Below are positions 1 through 9,223 of a DNA stretch of 64,000 bases, piece after piece. The stretch's first letter is position 1, and every line of letters begins with the position of its first letter. The notes below the pieces were generated by a model. It was not told where the DNA came from, searched no databases, and saw nothing but the letters and a program-made list of their open reading frames with translations. The stretch covers positions 62,001 to 126,000 of the forward strand of contig NZ_KQ947380.1 in NCBI RefSeq assembly GCF_001484765.1. The letters run 5' to 3'. Origin of the DNA: Entomohabitans teleogrylli (GTDB lineage Bacteria > Pseudomonadota > Gammaproteobacteria > Enterobacterales > Enterobacteriaceae). The translations under genes were made by a program, and so were the position numbers.

Positions 1-46
1 CCCAAGCCAGAATTCATGTTGCCCGATCAGCCGGGACAGGCGTGAA

Positions 47-1546
47 TTATTCATTGACCACCTCAGCAATCTCTTGTTCTGTGCAACTGTGCGGGAAGAA
101 CTCTGCGATCAGTTCCCCGCGGCGCATCACCAGCACGCGGTGACTGTTGTAATACGCTTCCGGGATCTCATCGCAAATCATCAGTACCGCCATGCCCTGC
201 TGCGCCAGTGATTTGGCGATCTGATAGATCCCCTCTTTGTTGGCGATATCGACGCCGACAGTGGGGGAGTCGAGGATCAGGATTTGCGGTTGGGTCGCTA
301 CCCACTTGGCGATGGCGATACGCTGGGCGTTACCGCCGGACAGGGTTTTCACCGGCAGGGCGCTGTCGGAGACCTTAATGTTCAGCTCGCGGATCAGATC
401 CGCCACCAGAATTTGCGCCTTGTGATGATCCAGCAGCCCGGCGCGGGTGCGTAGCTTATCGAAAACGGTGACGATGGTGTTGTCATAGATGGACTGCTCC
501 ATGATAAGCCCCTGCGTCAGGCGGTCTTCCGAGACATAGCCGATACCGTGAGCAATGGCGTCATGGTTGTTGCGCAGGGTCACCGGCTGGCCGTCGAGCA
601 GTATCTCGCCGCGCTCGGGATGGGTCATGCCGAACAGGCTCATGCACAGTTCGGTGCGCCCGGCGCCGAGCAGGCCGACGATGGAGACGATCTCGCCGCG
701 GCGCAGCGCCAGGTTAATGTCGTGATATTTCCCCTGGCGGCTCAGACCGCGCAGTTCCAGCAGCGGCGTCTGGCCGGCGAAGGATTTTTCCGCCAGCGGG
801 GTGAAGTGGAAGCGTTGGCCGGTCATCAGCCAGGCCAGTTCGTGGCTGTCCAGTTCGCTGGCCGGCCAGGTGCCAACCAGTTTGCCGTCGCGCATCACAC
901 TGATGCGATCGGCCACCTCCATCACTTCGTCAAGACGGTGGCTGACGAAGACCACGCAGATACCGGCGGCTTTCAGTTCATTGACCACCCGCAGCAGGCC
1001 GTTCACCTCCTGGCGGGTTAATGAGGCGGTCGGCTCGTCCATAATCACCAGCCGGGCATCGGCGGCGATAGCGCGGCAGATGGCCACTAACTGACGGTCG
1101 GCGATAGAGAGTTTTTCGACTTTCTTATCCGGGTCGAGACTGACGCCGATCCGCTGCATGGCCGCCAGCGCCTGCTGGCGCATCGCCGAACGGTGTACCC
1201 AGACATCGCCGCCGGGCAGGTAGCGGTGAATCGCGATGTTCTCCGCCACGCTGAAGTTCGGAAACAGCGACAGATCCTGGTAAATGACCTGGATACCGTA
1301 GTGGGCGGAAAGTTGCGGCGTCAGATGGTGAAACAGTTTGCCGTCAAGGCTGATACTGGCGCCTTTTTCCGGCTGATAAACCCCGGAGATAACTTTGATA
1401 ATGGTACTTTTGCCGCAGCCATTCTGGCCGGCAAGACAGTGAACTTCGCCTTTATCCAGCGTCAGGTTAACCTGATCCAGCGCCCGCACGCCGGGAAATT
1501 GCTTACTGATATTTTCAAGAGTGATAAATGCGCTGGTGTTTGCCAT
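47..1546 (-). CDS. Sugar ABC transporter ATP-binding protein (RbsA/LsrA-like)
   Basis: This 499-aa protein is a duplicated ABC ATPase of the carbohydrate-uptake type, which powers periplasmic sugar import from the cytoplasmic face. The first half has a Walker A motif (GQNGCGKST, about residue 40), the LSIADRQLV signature and Walker B MDEPTASL. The second half has the degenerate GLLGAGRTE loop, signature LSGGNAQR and LDSPTVGVD, which is the normal asymmetry of RbsA/XylG/LsrA proteins. I chose the ATG at 1546 because AGGGG lies about 9 nt upstream; a GTG at 1567 would add seven residues. It lies just downstream of the binding-protein gene, and permease genes are expected beyond position 1. The substrate is not readable; the partner resembles LsrB, so AI-2 or a pentose/deoxyhexose is possible. 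Confidence 0.9.
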   Translation of the reverse strand: MANTSAFITLENISKQFPGVRALDQVNLTLDKGEVHCLAGQNGCGKSTIIKVISGVYQPEKGASISLDGKLFHHLTPQLSAHYGIQVIYQDLSLFPNFSVAENIAIHRYLPGGDVWVHRSAMRQQALAAMQRIGVSLDPDKKVEKLSIADRQLVAICRAIAADARLVIMDEPTASLTRQEVNGLLRVVNELKAAGICVVFVSHRLDEVMEVADRISVMRDGKLVGTWPASELDSHELAWLMTGQRFHFTPLAEKSFAGQTPLLELRGLSRQGKYHDINLALRRGEIVSIVGLLGAGRTELCMSLFGMTHPERGEILLDGQPVTLRNNHDAIAHGIGYVSEDRLTQGLIMEQSIYDNTIVTVFDKLRTRAGLLDHHKAQILVADLIRELNIKVSDSALPVKTLSGGNAQRIAIAKWVATQPQILILDSPTVGVDIANKEGIYQIAKSLAQQGMAVLMICDEIPEAYYNSHRVLVMRRGELIAEFFPHSCTEQEIAEVVNE

Positions 1547-1651
1547 GGACAATACCCCTGCCTGCACCCCTGTAGGGTACTGTAATGAATACGGTGCGGA
1601 AGAGCCGGCCAGACGGCCGGCGTTCCGGTTTCCTGATGTTGGCTCCAGGCC

Positions 1652-2635
1652 TCAGAAACCGAGTGACTGTGCGTTATCTTTGGTGACTTCGAGAATTTTA
1701 TTGAAGCGGATAACTTTCTTCTCCATGTCGACGTCGGCTTTACCCAGACCGTCAATGGTCAGGACCGGCGTCACTTCCTTGCCCTGCAGTAACTGGTCGG
1801 CGACGGTCACCAGCGCATAGCCGGCGTCCTTCGGATCCCAGAGCAGCGCTTTCTTGATATCACCGCGCATCAGGTATGGCGCAGCCTGAGCCGGCATGGC
1901 GATACCGACAACGGCGACTTTATCTTTAGCGCGTTTTTTCTGCACCGCCTGGCCTGCGCCGATGGGGCCGAGCGAGCCAAAGCCGATGACGCCCTTCATA
2001 TCTGGATAGGTTTTCATTAGATCGAGCGTGGTGGCGTAGGACTTGTCGATACTTTCCGCCACCGGCAGACGCGTGGTGACTTCAAACATTTCCGGATATT
2101 TTTCTTTCTGGTATTTGATGGCGTAGTCAGCCCAGGCGTTGTGCAGCGGCACTGTCAGGGAGCCGACATAGATGGCGTAACCGCCTTTACCGCCCATACT
2201 TTTCGCCAGCTCATCGACATTGGCCTGAGCATATTTTTCACTGTCGATGGTCTCGATATCCCACTGGCCGATTTGCTGATCCGGCGATTCATGGGTCAAT
2301 ACCACAATGCCTTTATCACGGGCTTTTTTCAGCACCGGTTCCAGCACTTTGGCATCGTTAGGCACCACAATAATGGCGTTAACGTTTTTGGCGATCAGAT
2401 CTTCAATCACTTTGACCTGTTGGGCCGGGTCCGGGGTGGAGGGGCCGGTCTGGTACGCGTTGACGTTCAGTTTTGTCGCTGCTTCATTGACGCCTGTTTC
2501 CATGCGGTTAAACCACGGAATGCCGGTGACTTTGGCGACCAGGGCGATTTCATATTTTTCTGCGGCAAACGACGGACCGGACAACATGCACGCAGAAACC
2601 AGGGTAGCGCTGAGTAATGCGAGTTTTAATTTCAT
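1652..2635 (-). CDS. Periplasmic sugar/autoinducer-2-type substrate-binding protein
   Basis: This 327-aa protein has a Sec signal peptide (cleavage after about residue 25, SFA-A) and a type I periplasmic binding fold of the LsrB/RhaS group. Visible family landmarks are VTGIPWFNRMETG near the N-terminus, NAIIVVPND, and VVLTHESPD. It would deliver a sugar-like ligand to the transporter whose ATPase gene follows about 100 nt downstream. Database pipelines often label this group 'autoinducer 2 ABC transporter substrate-binding protein'; true AI-2 binding is not established by that label, and no lsrK/lsrR/lsrF genes are visible beside it. Confidence 0.88.
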   Translation of the reverse strand: MKLKLALLSATLVSACMLSGPSFAAEKYEIALVAKVTGIPWFNRMETGVNEAATKLNVNAYQTGPSTPDPAQQVKVIEDLIAKNVNAIIVVPNDAKVLEPVLKKARDKGIVVLTHESPDQQIGQWDIETIDSEKYAQANVDELAKSMGGKGGYAIYVGSLTVPLHNAWADYAIKYQKEKYPEMFEVTTRLPVAESIDKSYATTLDLMKTYPDMKGVIGFGSLGPIGAGQAVQKKRAKDKVAVVGIAMPAQAAPYLMRGDIKKALLWDPKDAGYALVTVADQLLQGKEVTPVLTIDGLGKADVDMEKKVIRFNKILEVTKDNAQSLGF

Positions 2636-3335
2636 GGTGGTACCTTAATCAGGACAGAGGTGTGTCACGGGAGGCAGATTATCGGGAAAGGGAAGAGCAG
2701 AGCTAACTCTGGTTGTGGAATTGTGACAAATGCCCGAAATAGTTAAATATTAATTAATTTATGGTTAAAATATGGTTTTATTTTCTCTCGGGAATGACTT
2801 TGTCATACATTTAATTGTTAAAATCAACGCCATTTAAAACAATTTTTTAATAAAAAATTTACAATTTGCATTTTTAGATGAAATGATCAGCGGCGGAATT
2901 CGCGCTTGAGAGAAAAGTTTTAACTAAATTTGTGAACTGAATCGTTCCATTATGCAGTCGCGGAAAATCAGCGGTGTGGCTTAAACTCCGGCTCTCCGAC
3001 TGTGGCGACATGGAATAGGGTGTCAGCCCGTTTTTATGTAGCGCTTTCACTATTTGAGACGCGGAATTGACGATTTCCCGGCCCACAGAACGTTAAGGAA
3101 AGCGAATGTTTTTTTGTTTTATTCTTATTTTTGTTAATAACTTTTAATGCTATGTATATCTCTTTTTGCGATATATCATAAGGAAAAATCCTGGTAACTC
3201 ACTTGCGTGAAAAGCGCTTTTGCGTTTATCTTAATCCAATAGATACAGTGAGTTGCAATAGCAGTGACGGCTGAATAATAGCCATCTCCATGGATCCGGT
3301 CAGTGATATTCATCGATAAATATTGAGGTGAGCTC
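2636..3335. other. Intergenic region, divergent promoters
   Basis: 700 bp without a convincing gene between the binding-protein gene (minus) and a MarT-like regulator (plus). Mostly AT-rich, with a less AT-rich island around 2880-3090. It holds two copies of a TTTTTGCG-type motif (3163-3170 and within 3216-3245) that recurs upstream of the first pilin gene at 5335. Confidence 0.6.
3216..3245 (+). promoter_or_regulatory. Repeated promoter motif, copy upstream of MarT-like gene 1
   Basis: A 30-bp block matching 23 of 30 positions with 5334-5363 upstream of the first pilin gene. The core is TTTTGCG followed by TTATC and TTA-like bases, ending near AATAGATA. A related TTTTTGCG sits at 3163-3170. 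Sharing between the regulator promoter and the pilin promoter suggests one binding protein, plausibly the adjacent MarT-like regulator. This is inference. Confidence 0.3.
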
Positions 3336-4145
3336 ATGGAGTACCTTATTGAAAACTGCTTATGTTACCGGCCGGATGATGGGGTACTCTGGCTGAGGGA
3401 TAATAACCATTCTGATGATAAGGTTATTCTCACGGCGACATTAAACCGGCTGTTGCTGATACTTATCCGCCACCAGGGCGAAACCATGCGCCGCGAGGAT
3501 ATTCTGCGCTACGTGTGGGAAGACTATGGTCTGGATTCGTCCAATAATAGTCTGAACCAGTATGTGTCTATTTTACGCAAGATCTTCCTGCAATTCGGTT
3601 TAGGGAACTATGTGATTATCACTAAACCGCGCGAAGGGTTCTTCTTTTCTGATGAGATAACGGTTATCCCGGACCCGGCGGCAGGTGTAGAAACCGCTGA
3701 TCCGTTAACCCCTGAATCCCGCAAGGCGACCAATCCCTTGTCCGACCCTGTTCGCAAGGTCGTTTCGTCGTCAGGGATCGTGTGGATACTGGTGACGTTT
3801 CTTTTTCTCGGCATATTACCGTTTCTCGCCTGGCACCTGGCGCGTTTTCACTCGGGGACAATCCCGGAAACCCGTACCGTGCGTATTGGCGAATACCAGG
3901 GGTGTGAGGTTAACTTTATCCCGGGCTATGGCAATACCGATACTCTGCCGCCGATGGCGCTGGTCAAAAAAGTGTATCAGACCTCCGGTATGACCTGCCA
4001 TCCGCCAGGCATGATGTACTTCTATGCCGATGTGCGGTCCATCAATAACATCAAAGGAAAAGTATTTCTTTCAACCTGTACGCTGATTGGGAACCAACTG
4101 AGCGCCTGCCGAGAGTATATGGCCCATGACTGGGAGACCAAATGA
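3336..4145 (+). CDS. MarT/ToxR-like membrane-anchored transcriptional regulator (pair 1)
   Basis: 269 aa. Residues 1-110 form an OmpR/ToxR-type winged helix (LTATLNRLLLILIRHQGE, then REDILRYVWEDYG and SLNQYVSILRK). A linker leads to one membrane span at about 147-169 and a periplasmic domain of about 100 residues with four cysteines. This is the architecture of ToxR, CadC and Salmonella MarT: DNA binding in the cytoplasm, sensing in the periplasm. It overlaps the FidL-like gene by 4 nt (ATGA), so the two are translationally coupled. Its position 1.3 kb before fimbrial operon 1 suggests it controls that operon. The two other copies in the window (17417 and 35100) share the four cysteines and the SSNNSLNQY-type recognition region. 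Confidence 0.82.
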   Translation: MEYLIENCLCYRPDDGVLWLRDNNHSDDKVILTATLNRLLLILIRHQGETMRREDILRYVWEDYGLDSSNNSLNQYVSILRKIFLQFGLGNYVIITKPREGFFFSDEITVIPDPAAGVETADPLTPESRKATNPLSDPVRKVVSSSGIVWILVTFLFLGILPFLAWHLARFHSGTIPETRTVRIGEYQGCEVNFIPGYGNTDTLPPMALVKKVYQTSGMTCHPPGMMYFYADVRSINNIKGKVFLSTCTLIGNQLSACREYMAHDWETK

Positions 4146-4621
4146 AACGCTTAGTGTTGCGCTATCGGGAGCGATTTTTCCTCGTGCTGCTTATGCTTTC
4201 ATCGCTGTTTCTGTGCGCCATCATTTATGATCGTTTTGATGAACGGGTGGATATCGCCTGTTCGGCGCACTTTACTCAGGAAAACAAAGTGGTGGACTAT
4301 TACCTGAACATGAACGTTTTTTTTCACCTGAAAAAAGATGGCTCCGGGATGGTATCCCTGGATGGCGATGTGATGCACCAGGGCCGATACTACCATTTAC
4401 GCCGCGATGTGTTGTTTGACTACACCGCTGAAGATAACAATATTTACCGAATTTATGCGCCCCATATTCTGAAGGCCGGACGGGATAACGTGCCGGATGT
4501 TGTGATGGGCAATAACTTTTTTTCGATTGCGCCGGATGCCGGACGCTTCTTCTCTGTTGTGCGCATCAAGAATGCCTATCTGATTGGTTCGCTTACTACG
4601 CCAGGGATGCTGTGCCGCTGA
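4142..4621 (+). CDS. FidL-like inner-membrane/periplasmic protein (pair 1)
   Basis: 159 aa with one N-terminal membrane span (about residues 11-29) and a periplasmic domain. Conserved landmarks shared with the other two copies are a Cys just after the span (IACSAHF), a G-G-S-DG-like strand segment (MVSLDGDV), YxIGSL near the end, and a Cys at the C-terminus. It resembles Salmonella FidL, encoded beside marT. By analogy with ToxS it may stabilise or tune its MarT-like partner in the periplasm; that role is inference. Confidence 0.75.
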   Translation: MKRLVLRYRERFFLVLLMLSSLFLCAIIYDRFDERVDIACSAHFTQENKVVDYYLNMNVFFHLKKDGSGMVSLDGDVMHQGRYYHLRRDVLFDYTAEDNNIYRIYAPHILKAGRDNVPDVVMGNNFFSIAPDAGRFFSVVRIKNAYLIGSLTTPGMLCR

Positions 4622-5438
4622 CGCTTGTCGTACCTCTGTGCCCGCTTGCGCTGCGGACTGGTCGGCAAACGACGCTAACGACGACATTCCCTCCATTGGG
4701 TGATGGTGACAAACGGCTGCGGGGCATTTTATTACTTCTTTTGGGTTATAAAGTGAAAAAGATTGATTTAGTACATAAAAACGACAGCCAAAAAAAGGGA
4801 TAACAAACAGCGGGTATTTTGCGGCGCCAGGAAATGTCAATGGCATTATTTACCAAATGCGCTGCTAAAAATACTGACTACCAGACGTTTTATCAGTGAT
4901 GTTGTCAGGCATATTTGCCTCTTACCAGGAATAATCCCGGAGAACCCTCTTAATATGAGTGAAAATCCTGGGGGATAATAAATAAAATCATCCAGGAATA
5001 TTCTCGCAATCTATTCTCATGCATTTTTTTCTGAAGTCATTTGTTGGTTATAGCATTGATTTTTATTGATTTTATTCTTTATTGTGTAATGAGAATTTTC
5101 TTGAGGCATGTCTGATGTGGTGCAAATTTCTGGTTTAATGGGCAATGGCTGATATAGTTGTCGTGCTTGCTGTTGTAAATGAAATTTTATACTGTGATTT
5201 GAAATTTGGCCGAGTTTTTTGCTCGTAATTGCTAAAGTGATAGATAGTTGTGTTTATTTTTGAACTTTAATTGCTATTATTTCCTCGCTCTCGGAAATAC
5301 CCATAACTTACCTTTGTTATGTAATAAGGAATCGTTTTTGCGCTTATCCTTATGGAATAAATATATGGTAAGTCCCTCCGGTAAGTTGTGCTCCGGGATG
5401 GTTGTTATCCAGTAACTTTTAATATAACGGAATGTATT
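4622..5438. other. Long intergenic region ahead of fimbrial operon 1
   Basis: 817 bp, strongly AT-rich after 4960, with no supportable gene. It contains a perfect 6-bp inverted repeat CATAAC/GTTATG (5302-5321) and the repeated motif at 5334-5363. No site-specific recombinase gene is nearby, so an invertible promoter is not supported. Confidence 0.6.
5334..5363 (+). promoter_or_regulatory. Repeated promoter motif upstream of pilin gene
   Basis: Second copy of the 30-bp block also found at 3216-3245 (23/30 identical), about 75 bp upstream of the first pilin start codon. Position and repetition suggest an activator site; which protein binds is unknown. Confidence 0.3.
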
Positions 5439-5987
5439 ATGAAAATTAGCAAAATCGCATCTGCTGTTGTTCTCTCTATGGGTGTCGCTTCTTTCGCAGC
5501 TCAGGCCGATCAGGGAAGCGGTAAGGTCACTTTCTGGGGTTCCATCATTGATGCGCCCTGCTCAATCAAAAACGGTTTCGGCGATCAGCGCATCGAACTG
5601 GGCCAGATTTCCAATACTCACCTGGATAACGGCGGTATTTCTACTCCTCGTCCGTTTGATATTGAGCTGGAAAACTGTTCCTTTGAAGAAGACCCTGTAA
5701 CTGGTGATCTGCTGTACAACACTGTAAAAGTGACTTTCGCTGGCGGTAACGTTCCGGGCGACATGTCTATGCTGGCTATCACTGGCCAGGCAGCTGGCGC
5801 TGGCGTGCGCATCCAGGACTACGCTGGTCAGCTGGTCACTCTGCTGCAGCCGACCGCAGGCCGTGGCCTGGGTATTGGTAACAACACCCTGAGCTTCAGC
5901 GCTTATCTGGAAAAAATCTCCACCGTTACTAATGTAACTCCGGGTGATTTCGAAGCTGTAACCAACTTTACCCTGGCTTATGAATAA
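5439..5987 (+). CDS. Major fimbrial subunit, operon 1
   Basis: A 182-aa pilin of the FimA/MrpA type. The signal peptide ends AAQA-D at about residue 23. Cysteines in APCSIK and ENCSF would form the pilin disulfide, and the C-terminus FTLAYE carries the penultimate tyrosine typical of donor-strand pilins. I chose the ATG at 5439 over an in-frame upstream start because it begins the signal peptide and has AACGGA about 8 nt before it. As the first gene of the cluster, followed by a stem-loop, it is probably the most abundant subunit. Confidence 0.9.
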   Translation: MKISKIASAVVLSMGVASFAAQADQGSGKVTFWGSIIDAPCSIKNGFGDQRIELGQISNTHLDNGGISTPRPFDIELENCSFEEDPVTGDLLYNTVKVTFAGGNVPGDMSMLAITGQAAGAGVRIQDYAGQLVTLLQPTAGRGLGIGNNTLSFSAYLEKISTVTNVTPGDFEAVTNFTLAYE

Positions 5988-6015
5988 GGCATAGCCTGTT
6001 CTCATGTAGCTTTAT

Positions 6016-6037
6016 TCGGGCTGTGTTTACAGCCCGA
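6016..6037 (+). terminator. Intercistronic stem-loop after major pilin gene
   Basis: Perfect 8-bp stem TCGGGCTG/CAGCCCGA with a 6-nt loop and no T-run. Such elements after a major pilin gene usually act as leaky attenuators or 3'-end protectors, keeping the pilin message in excess over the usher message. Confidence 0.45.
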
Positions 6038-6054
6038 TATTCAGGAGCACAGTC

Positions 6055-6588
6055 ATGGTAAATATTTTGCGTCCCCTGGCATTTGGTTTATTGCTGGGGT
6101 TGCCCTCTCTGGCTGTCGCAGAGATTCAGGGTTTGGGTTCTGTCACAATGAACGGTCAGATTCAGGAGTCGGCCTGCTCCATTCATACCGATGACGTCTG
6201 GCAGGAAATTCCGTTCGGCGTGATCTCTTATAACGATCTTAACCAGGAAGGCAAAGCGCTGACTAAGCCCTTTGCAGTACGTCTGGTGAACTGCGCACTG
6301 GAGCGCAGCAACGGTGATTTATGGCAGAGCGTGAATATCACGTTCGGCGGTGAAACCGAAGTATTCCGTCCGGATATTTTTCTGGTCCACGGCGAGGCGC
6401 AAGGGTTAGGGCTGCGTATTCACAGCCAGGCTGGCGATGTGGCCCGGGCAGGGGAGCCAATGCCAGAAGTAAGGCTGCAGAATGAAAATAACGAACTGCG
6501 CTATTTATTATCGGTGGTGCGTAACGGAAAAACGCTGACCGAAGGTGACTGGTACGGAATTATCCGTTTTATGGTGACCTATCAGTAA
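6055..6588 (+). CDS. Minor fimbrial subunit, operon 1
   Basis: 177 aa with a signal peptide (cleavage after VAVA/AVA-E, about residue 22) and a pilin fold: cysteines in ESACSIH and VNCAL, and C-terminal FMVTYQ. It lies between major pilin and usher genes, the place of FimI- or MrpB-type anchor/terminator subunits, so it may end pilus growth at the base. That role is inferred from position. Confidence 0.83.
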   Translation: MVNILRPLAFGLLLGLPSLAVAEIQGLGSVTMNGQIQESACSIHTDDVWQEIPFGVISYNDLNQEGKALTKPFAVRLVNCALERSNGDLWQSVNITFGGETEVFRPDIFLVHGEAQGLGLRIHSQAGDVARAGEPMPEVRLQNENNELRYLLSVVRNGKTLTEGDWYGIIRFMVTYQ

Positions 6589-6702
6589 CGAAAAAAATAA
6601 GGGCAGTGAATAAGAATATTCATGGCGACTTATCTTGCTTATTTTCGGAGTTGACGCTTTCCCACCGGTGAATTCCGGCAGGCAATAAATGGATTTAAAA
6701 AA

Positions 6703-9204
6703 ATGAAAAAAAGCAGACCACCAGTTTACTACCTGCGGCGTCTGGGTATTTATATCTTTATTGCCATTTTTGGTTCCACATCACCGGTTCTGGCGGTAGA
6801 GTTTAATACAGATATTCTGGATGCCGAAGATCGCGATAATATCGATTTATCCCGCTTTGCCCGAGCCGGCTATATCATGCCGGGAACCTACACTCTGAGC
6901 ATTCGCCTGAACGATCACGCTATTTCCGACCAGGAAGTGGTGTTCGTCGAACGAACTAAAGACGACCAACCCGTTGTGGAGGCGTGTCTTACGCCGCAGC
7001 AGGTGGATCTGCTGGGGCTGCGTGAAGACGCGCTGAAAATGATCGCGTGGCGCGACGATGGCCGCTGTGCCGATTTTTCCGCCCTTGATGGGATCGTCCT
7101 GCGCGGCGATCTGTCTGAATCCACTCTCTATGTCGCCGTCCCCCAGGCGTGGCTGGAATACCAGGACGCCTCCTGGCTGCCGATTTCCCGCTGGGAAAAC
7201 GGTATTCCCGGGATGATGCTCGACTATAACCTGAACACTAACGTTACCTGGTCCCGTCAGGGCAACCAGAGTCAAAACGCCAGCGTCAGTGGCACCGCCG
7301 GGGCCAACCTCGGCGCCTGGCGTCTGCGCGGCGACTATCAGGGCAGTTATTACAATACCACCGGACGTTCCAACAGCAGTTCGAACAATTTCGACTGGAG
7401 CCGTTTCTACGCCTACCGGGCGCTGCCAGGCATCATGTCCAAACTGACCGTCGGTGAGGATTATCTTACTTCCGATCTGTTTGACTCCTGGCGCTACACC
7501 GGGGTGTCGCTGGTCAGCGATGAAAGCCAGCTACCGCCGAAACTGCGCGGTTATGCGCCCGAGGTGTCCGGTATCGCGCGCACCAACGCCAAAGTGATTG
7601 TCAGCCAGCAGGGACGGGTGATTTATGAAAGCACCGTGGCTGCCGGTCCGTTCCGCATTCAGGAACTGAGCAGCGCCCTCACCGGACGTATTGACGTGCG
7701 GGTCGAGGAGCAGGACGGCTCGGTGCAGACCTTCTCGGTGGATACTGCTCAGGTGCCTTACCTGACGCGTCCCGGCCAGTTGCGTTACAAGCTGACCAGT
7801 GGTCGTCCCCGCGACTATAACCACCGTACTGAAGGCCCGTACTTTGCCACCGGCGAACTGTCGTGGGGTCTGTCCAACGCATGGTCGCTGTACGGGGGCG
7901 GTATCTTCTCCCAGGACTATAACAGCGTGGCGCTGGGCGCCGGCCGGGATATGAACGCCTACGGTACCCTGTCCGCGGACGTTACTCACGCCAGCGCGCG
8001 CTTCCCCGGGGACAAGAATCGCCACGGACGTTCCTGGCGTCTCAGCTACTCCAAGCGTTTTGACGAAATCAGCAGTGAGGTGACCTTTGCCGGGTATCGC
8101 TTCTCGGAGCGTGATTACCTCACCATGGGGGAGTATCTGGACGTGCGTTACCGCGATGGTTATATGGGTAACAGCAAAGAGCTGTACACCATCCAGGCGA
8201 CCAAGAACTTTGAAGATCTGCGCCTGTCGACCCATATCAACTGGTCGCATCAGACTTACTGGAACCGTCCGGATACCGATCGTTACAGCATTTCGCTGAA
8301 CAAATATTTCGATCTCGGGGACTGGCGGCACCTGTCGGTGTCGCTCAACGCCGCGCGCAGCGAGTTCAACGGCAAAAAGGATGACAGCGCGTATATCTCG
8401 CTGACCATGCCGCTGGGCTCGGGCACCGCGGGCTATAACGGCAGCATGAGCCGCGATCGCTATGCGCAGAATGCCAGCTGGAGCCAGCGTCTGGATAACA
8501 ACGACTATTACCGTATCAGCGCCGGTAACAGCGTCGGCGGTGGTCGGCCGACCCGCAGCCAGGCAAGTGGTTACTACTCGCATCTCGGCAGTATCGCGGA
8601 TGTCACTACTAACTTTAACTGGGCCCAGAGCCAGTACACCTCCTTCGGGGTGTCCGCCAGCGGCGGTGTGACCGCGACCCTTGAAGGGGTGGCGCTGCAC
8701 TCCGGCGGGGGGCAGGGCGGCACGCGGCTGATGGTCAGTACTGATGGCGTCGGCGGGGTGCCGGTGGGCTACCAGGGCTATACCAATGCCTTTGGTATTG
8801 CGGTCATTCCCGGGGTGCCGAACTACTACCGCACCAGCGCCGAGATTGACGTGAACCGTCTGCCGGACGATGTGGAGTCTGCCGGCTCGCCAATTGCGGA
8901 ACTGGCCCTCACCGAAGGGGCAATTGGCTTCCGGCGCTTCGATGTGCTGAAGGGCGCCAAGGTGGTGGCGATTCTGAGTAAAGAAGACGGCAGTCATCCG
9001 CCGTTTGGCGCCACGGTACACAACGGCAAGTCGCGCGAGCTGGGAATGATCAGCGACGGTGGCCTGGCCTGGCTGACCGGGGTGAACCCGGATGAACGTT
9101 TAACCGTGCACTGGGGCGGAACTGCTCAGTGTGAAGTCGTACTGCCCCGGGTGATCCCTGCACAGCAGCTGTTGCTGCCCTGCAAGACCGTTTCCGGCGG
9201 CTGA
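6703..9204 (+). CDS. Outer-membrane fimbrial usher, operon 1
   Basis: 833 aa, the usual usher length. The signal peptide (about 1-31) is followed by the N-terminal chaperone-binding domain (VEFNTDILD, DLSRF), then the beta-barrel with its plug region, and C-terminal domains ending in a Cys pair (QCEVVLP, LLPCK). It secretes and assembles subunits delivered by the periplasmic chaperones. The sequence resembles P/MR-P type ushers more than FimD. The start lacks a strong ribosome binding site, and no better in-frame start was seen. Confidence 0.93.
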   Translation: MKKSRPPVYYLRRLGIYIFIAIFGSTSPVLAVEFNTDILDAEDRDNIDLSRFARAGYIMPGTYTLSIRLNDHAISDQEVVFVERTKDDQPVVEACLTPQQVDLLGLREDALKMIAWRDDGRCADFSALDGIVLRGDLSESTLYVAVPQAWLEYQDASWLPISRWENGIPGMMLDYNLNTNVTWSRQGNQSQNASVSGTAGANLGAWRLRGDYQGSYYNTTGRSNSSSNNFDWSRFYAYRALPGIMSKLTVGEDYLTSDLFDSWRYTGVSLVSDESQLPPKLRGYAPEVSGIARTNAKVIVSQQGRVIYESTVAAGPFRIQELSSALTGRIDVRVEEQDGSVQTFSVDTAQVPYLTRPGQLRYKLTSGRPRDYNHRTEGPYFATGELSWGLSNAWSLYGGGIFSQDYNSVALGAGRDMNAYGTLSADVTHASARFPGDKNRHGRSWRLSYSKRFDEISSEVTFAGYRFSERDYLTMGEYLDVRYRDGYMGNSKELYTIQATKNFEDLRLSTHINWSHQTYWNRPDTDRYSISLNKYFDLGDWRHLSVSLNAARSEFNGKKDDSAYISLTMPLGSGTAGYNGSMSRDRYAQNASWSQRLDNNDYYRISAGNSVGGGRPTRSQASGYYSHLGSIADVTTNFNWAQSQYTSFGVSASGGVTATLEGVALHSGGGQGGTRLMVSTDGVGGVPVGYQGYTNAFGIAVIPGVPNYYRTSAEIDVNRLPDDVESAGSPIAELALTEGAIGFRRFDVLKGAKVVAILSKEDGSHPPFGATVHNGKSRELGMISDGGLAWLTGVNPDERLTVHWGGTAQCEVVLPRVIPAQQLLLPCKTVSGG

Positions 9205-9223
9205 GAAGGTAAATGGTGATGTT

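Noticed and set aside
1652-2635. Definite LsrB (AI-2 receptor)
   Set aside because: The fold group fits, but no lsrK, lsrR or lsrFG genes are visible and ligand residues cannot be verified by eye.
2874-3086. 70-codon minus-strand ORF
   Set aside because: No signal peptide, ribosome binding site or family; composition looks random in an intergenic region.
4622-5438. Invertible fim-type promoter switch
   Set aside because: Only a 6-bp inverted repeat was seen and no FimB/FimE/MrpI-type recombinase gene occurs in the window.
7531-9021. 496-codon minus-strand reading frame opposite usher 1
   Set aside because: Shadow of the usher gene in GC-rich sequence; the plus strand encodes a complete, recognisable usher and the antisense product has no family features.
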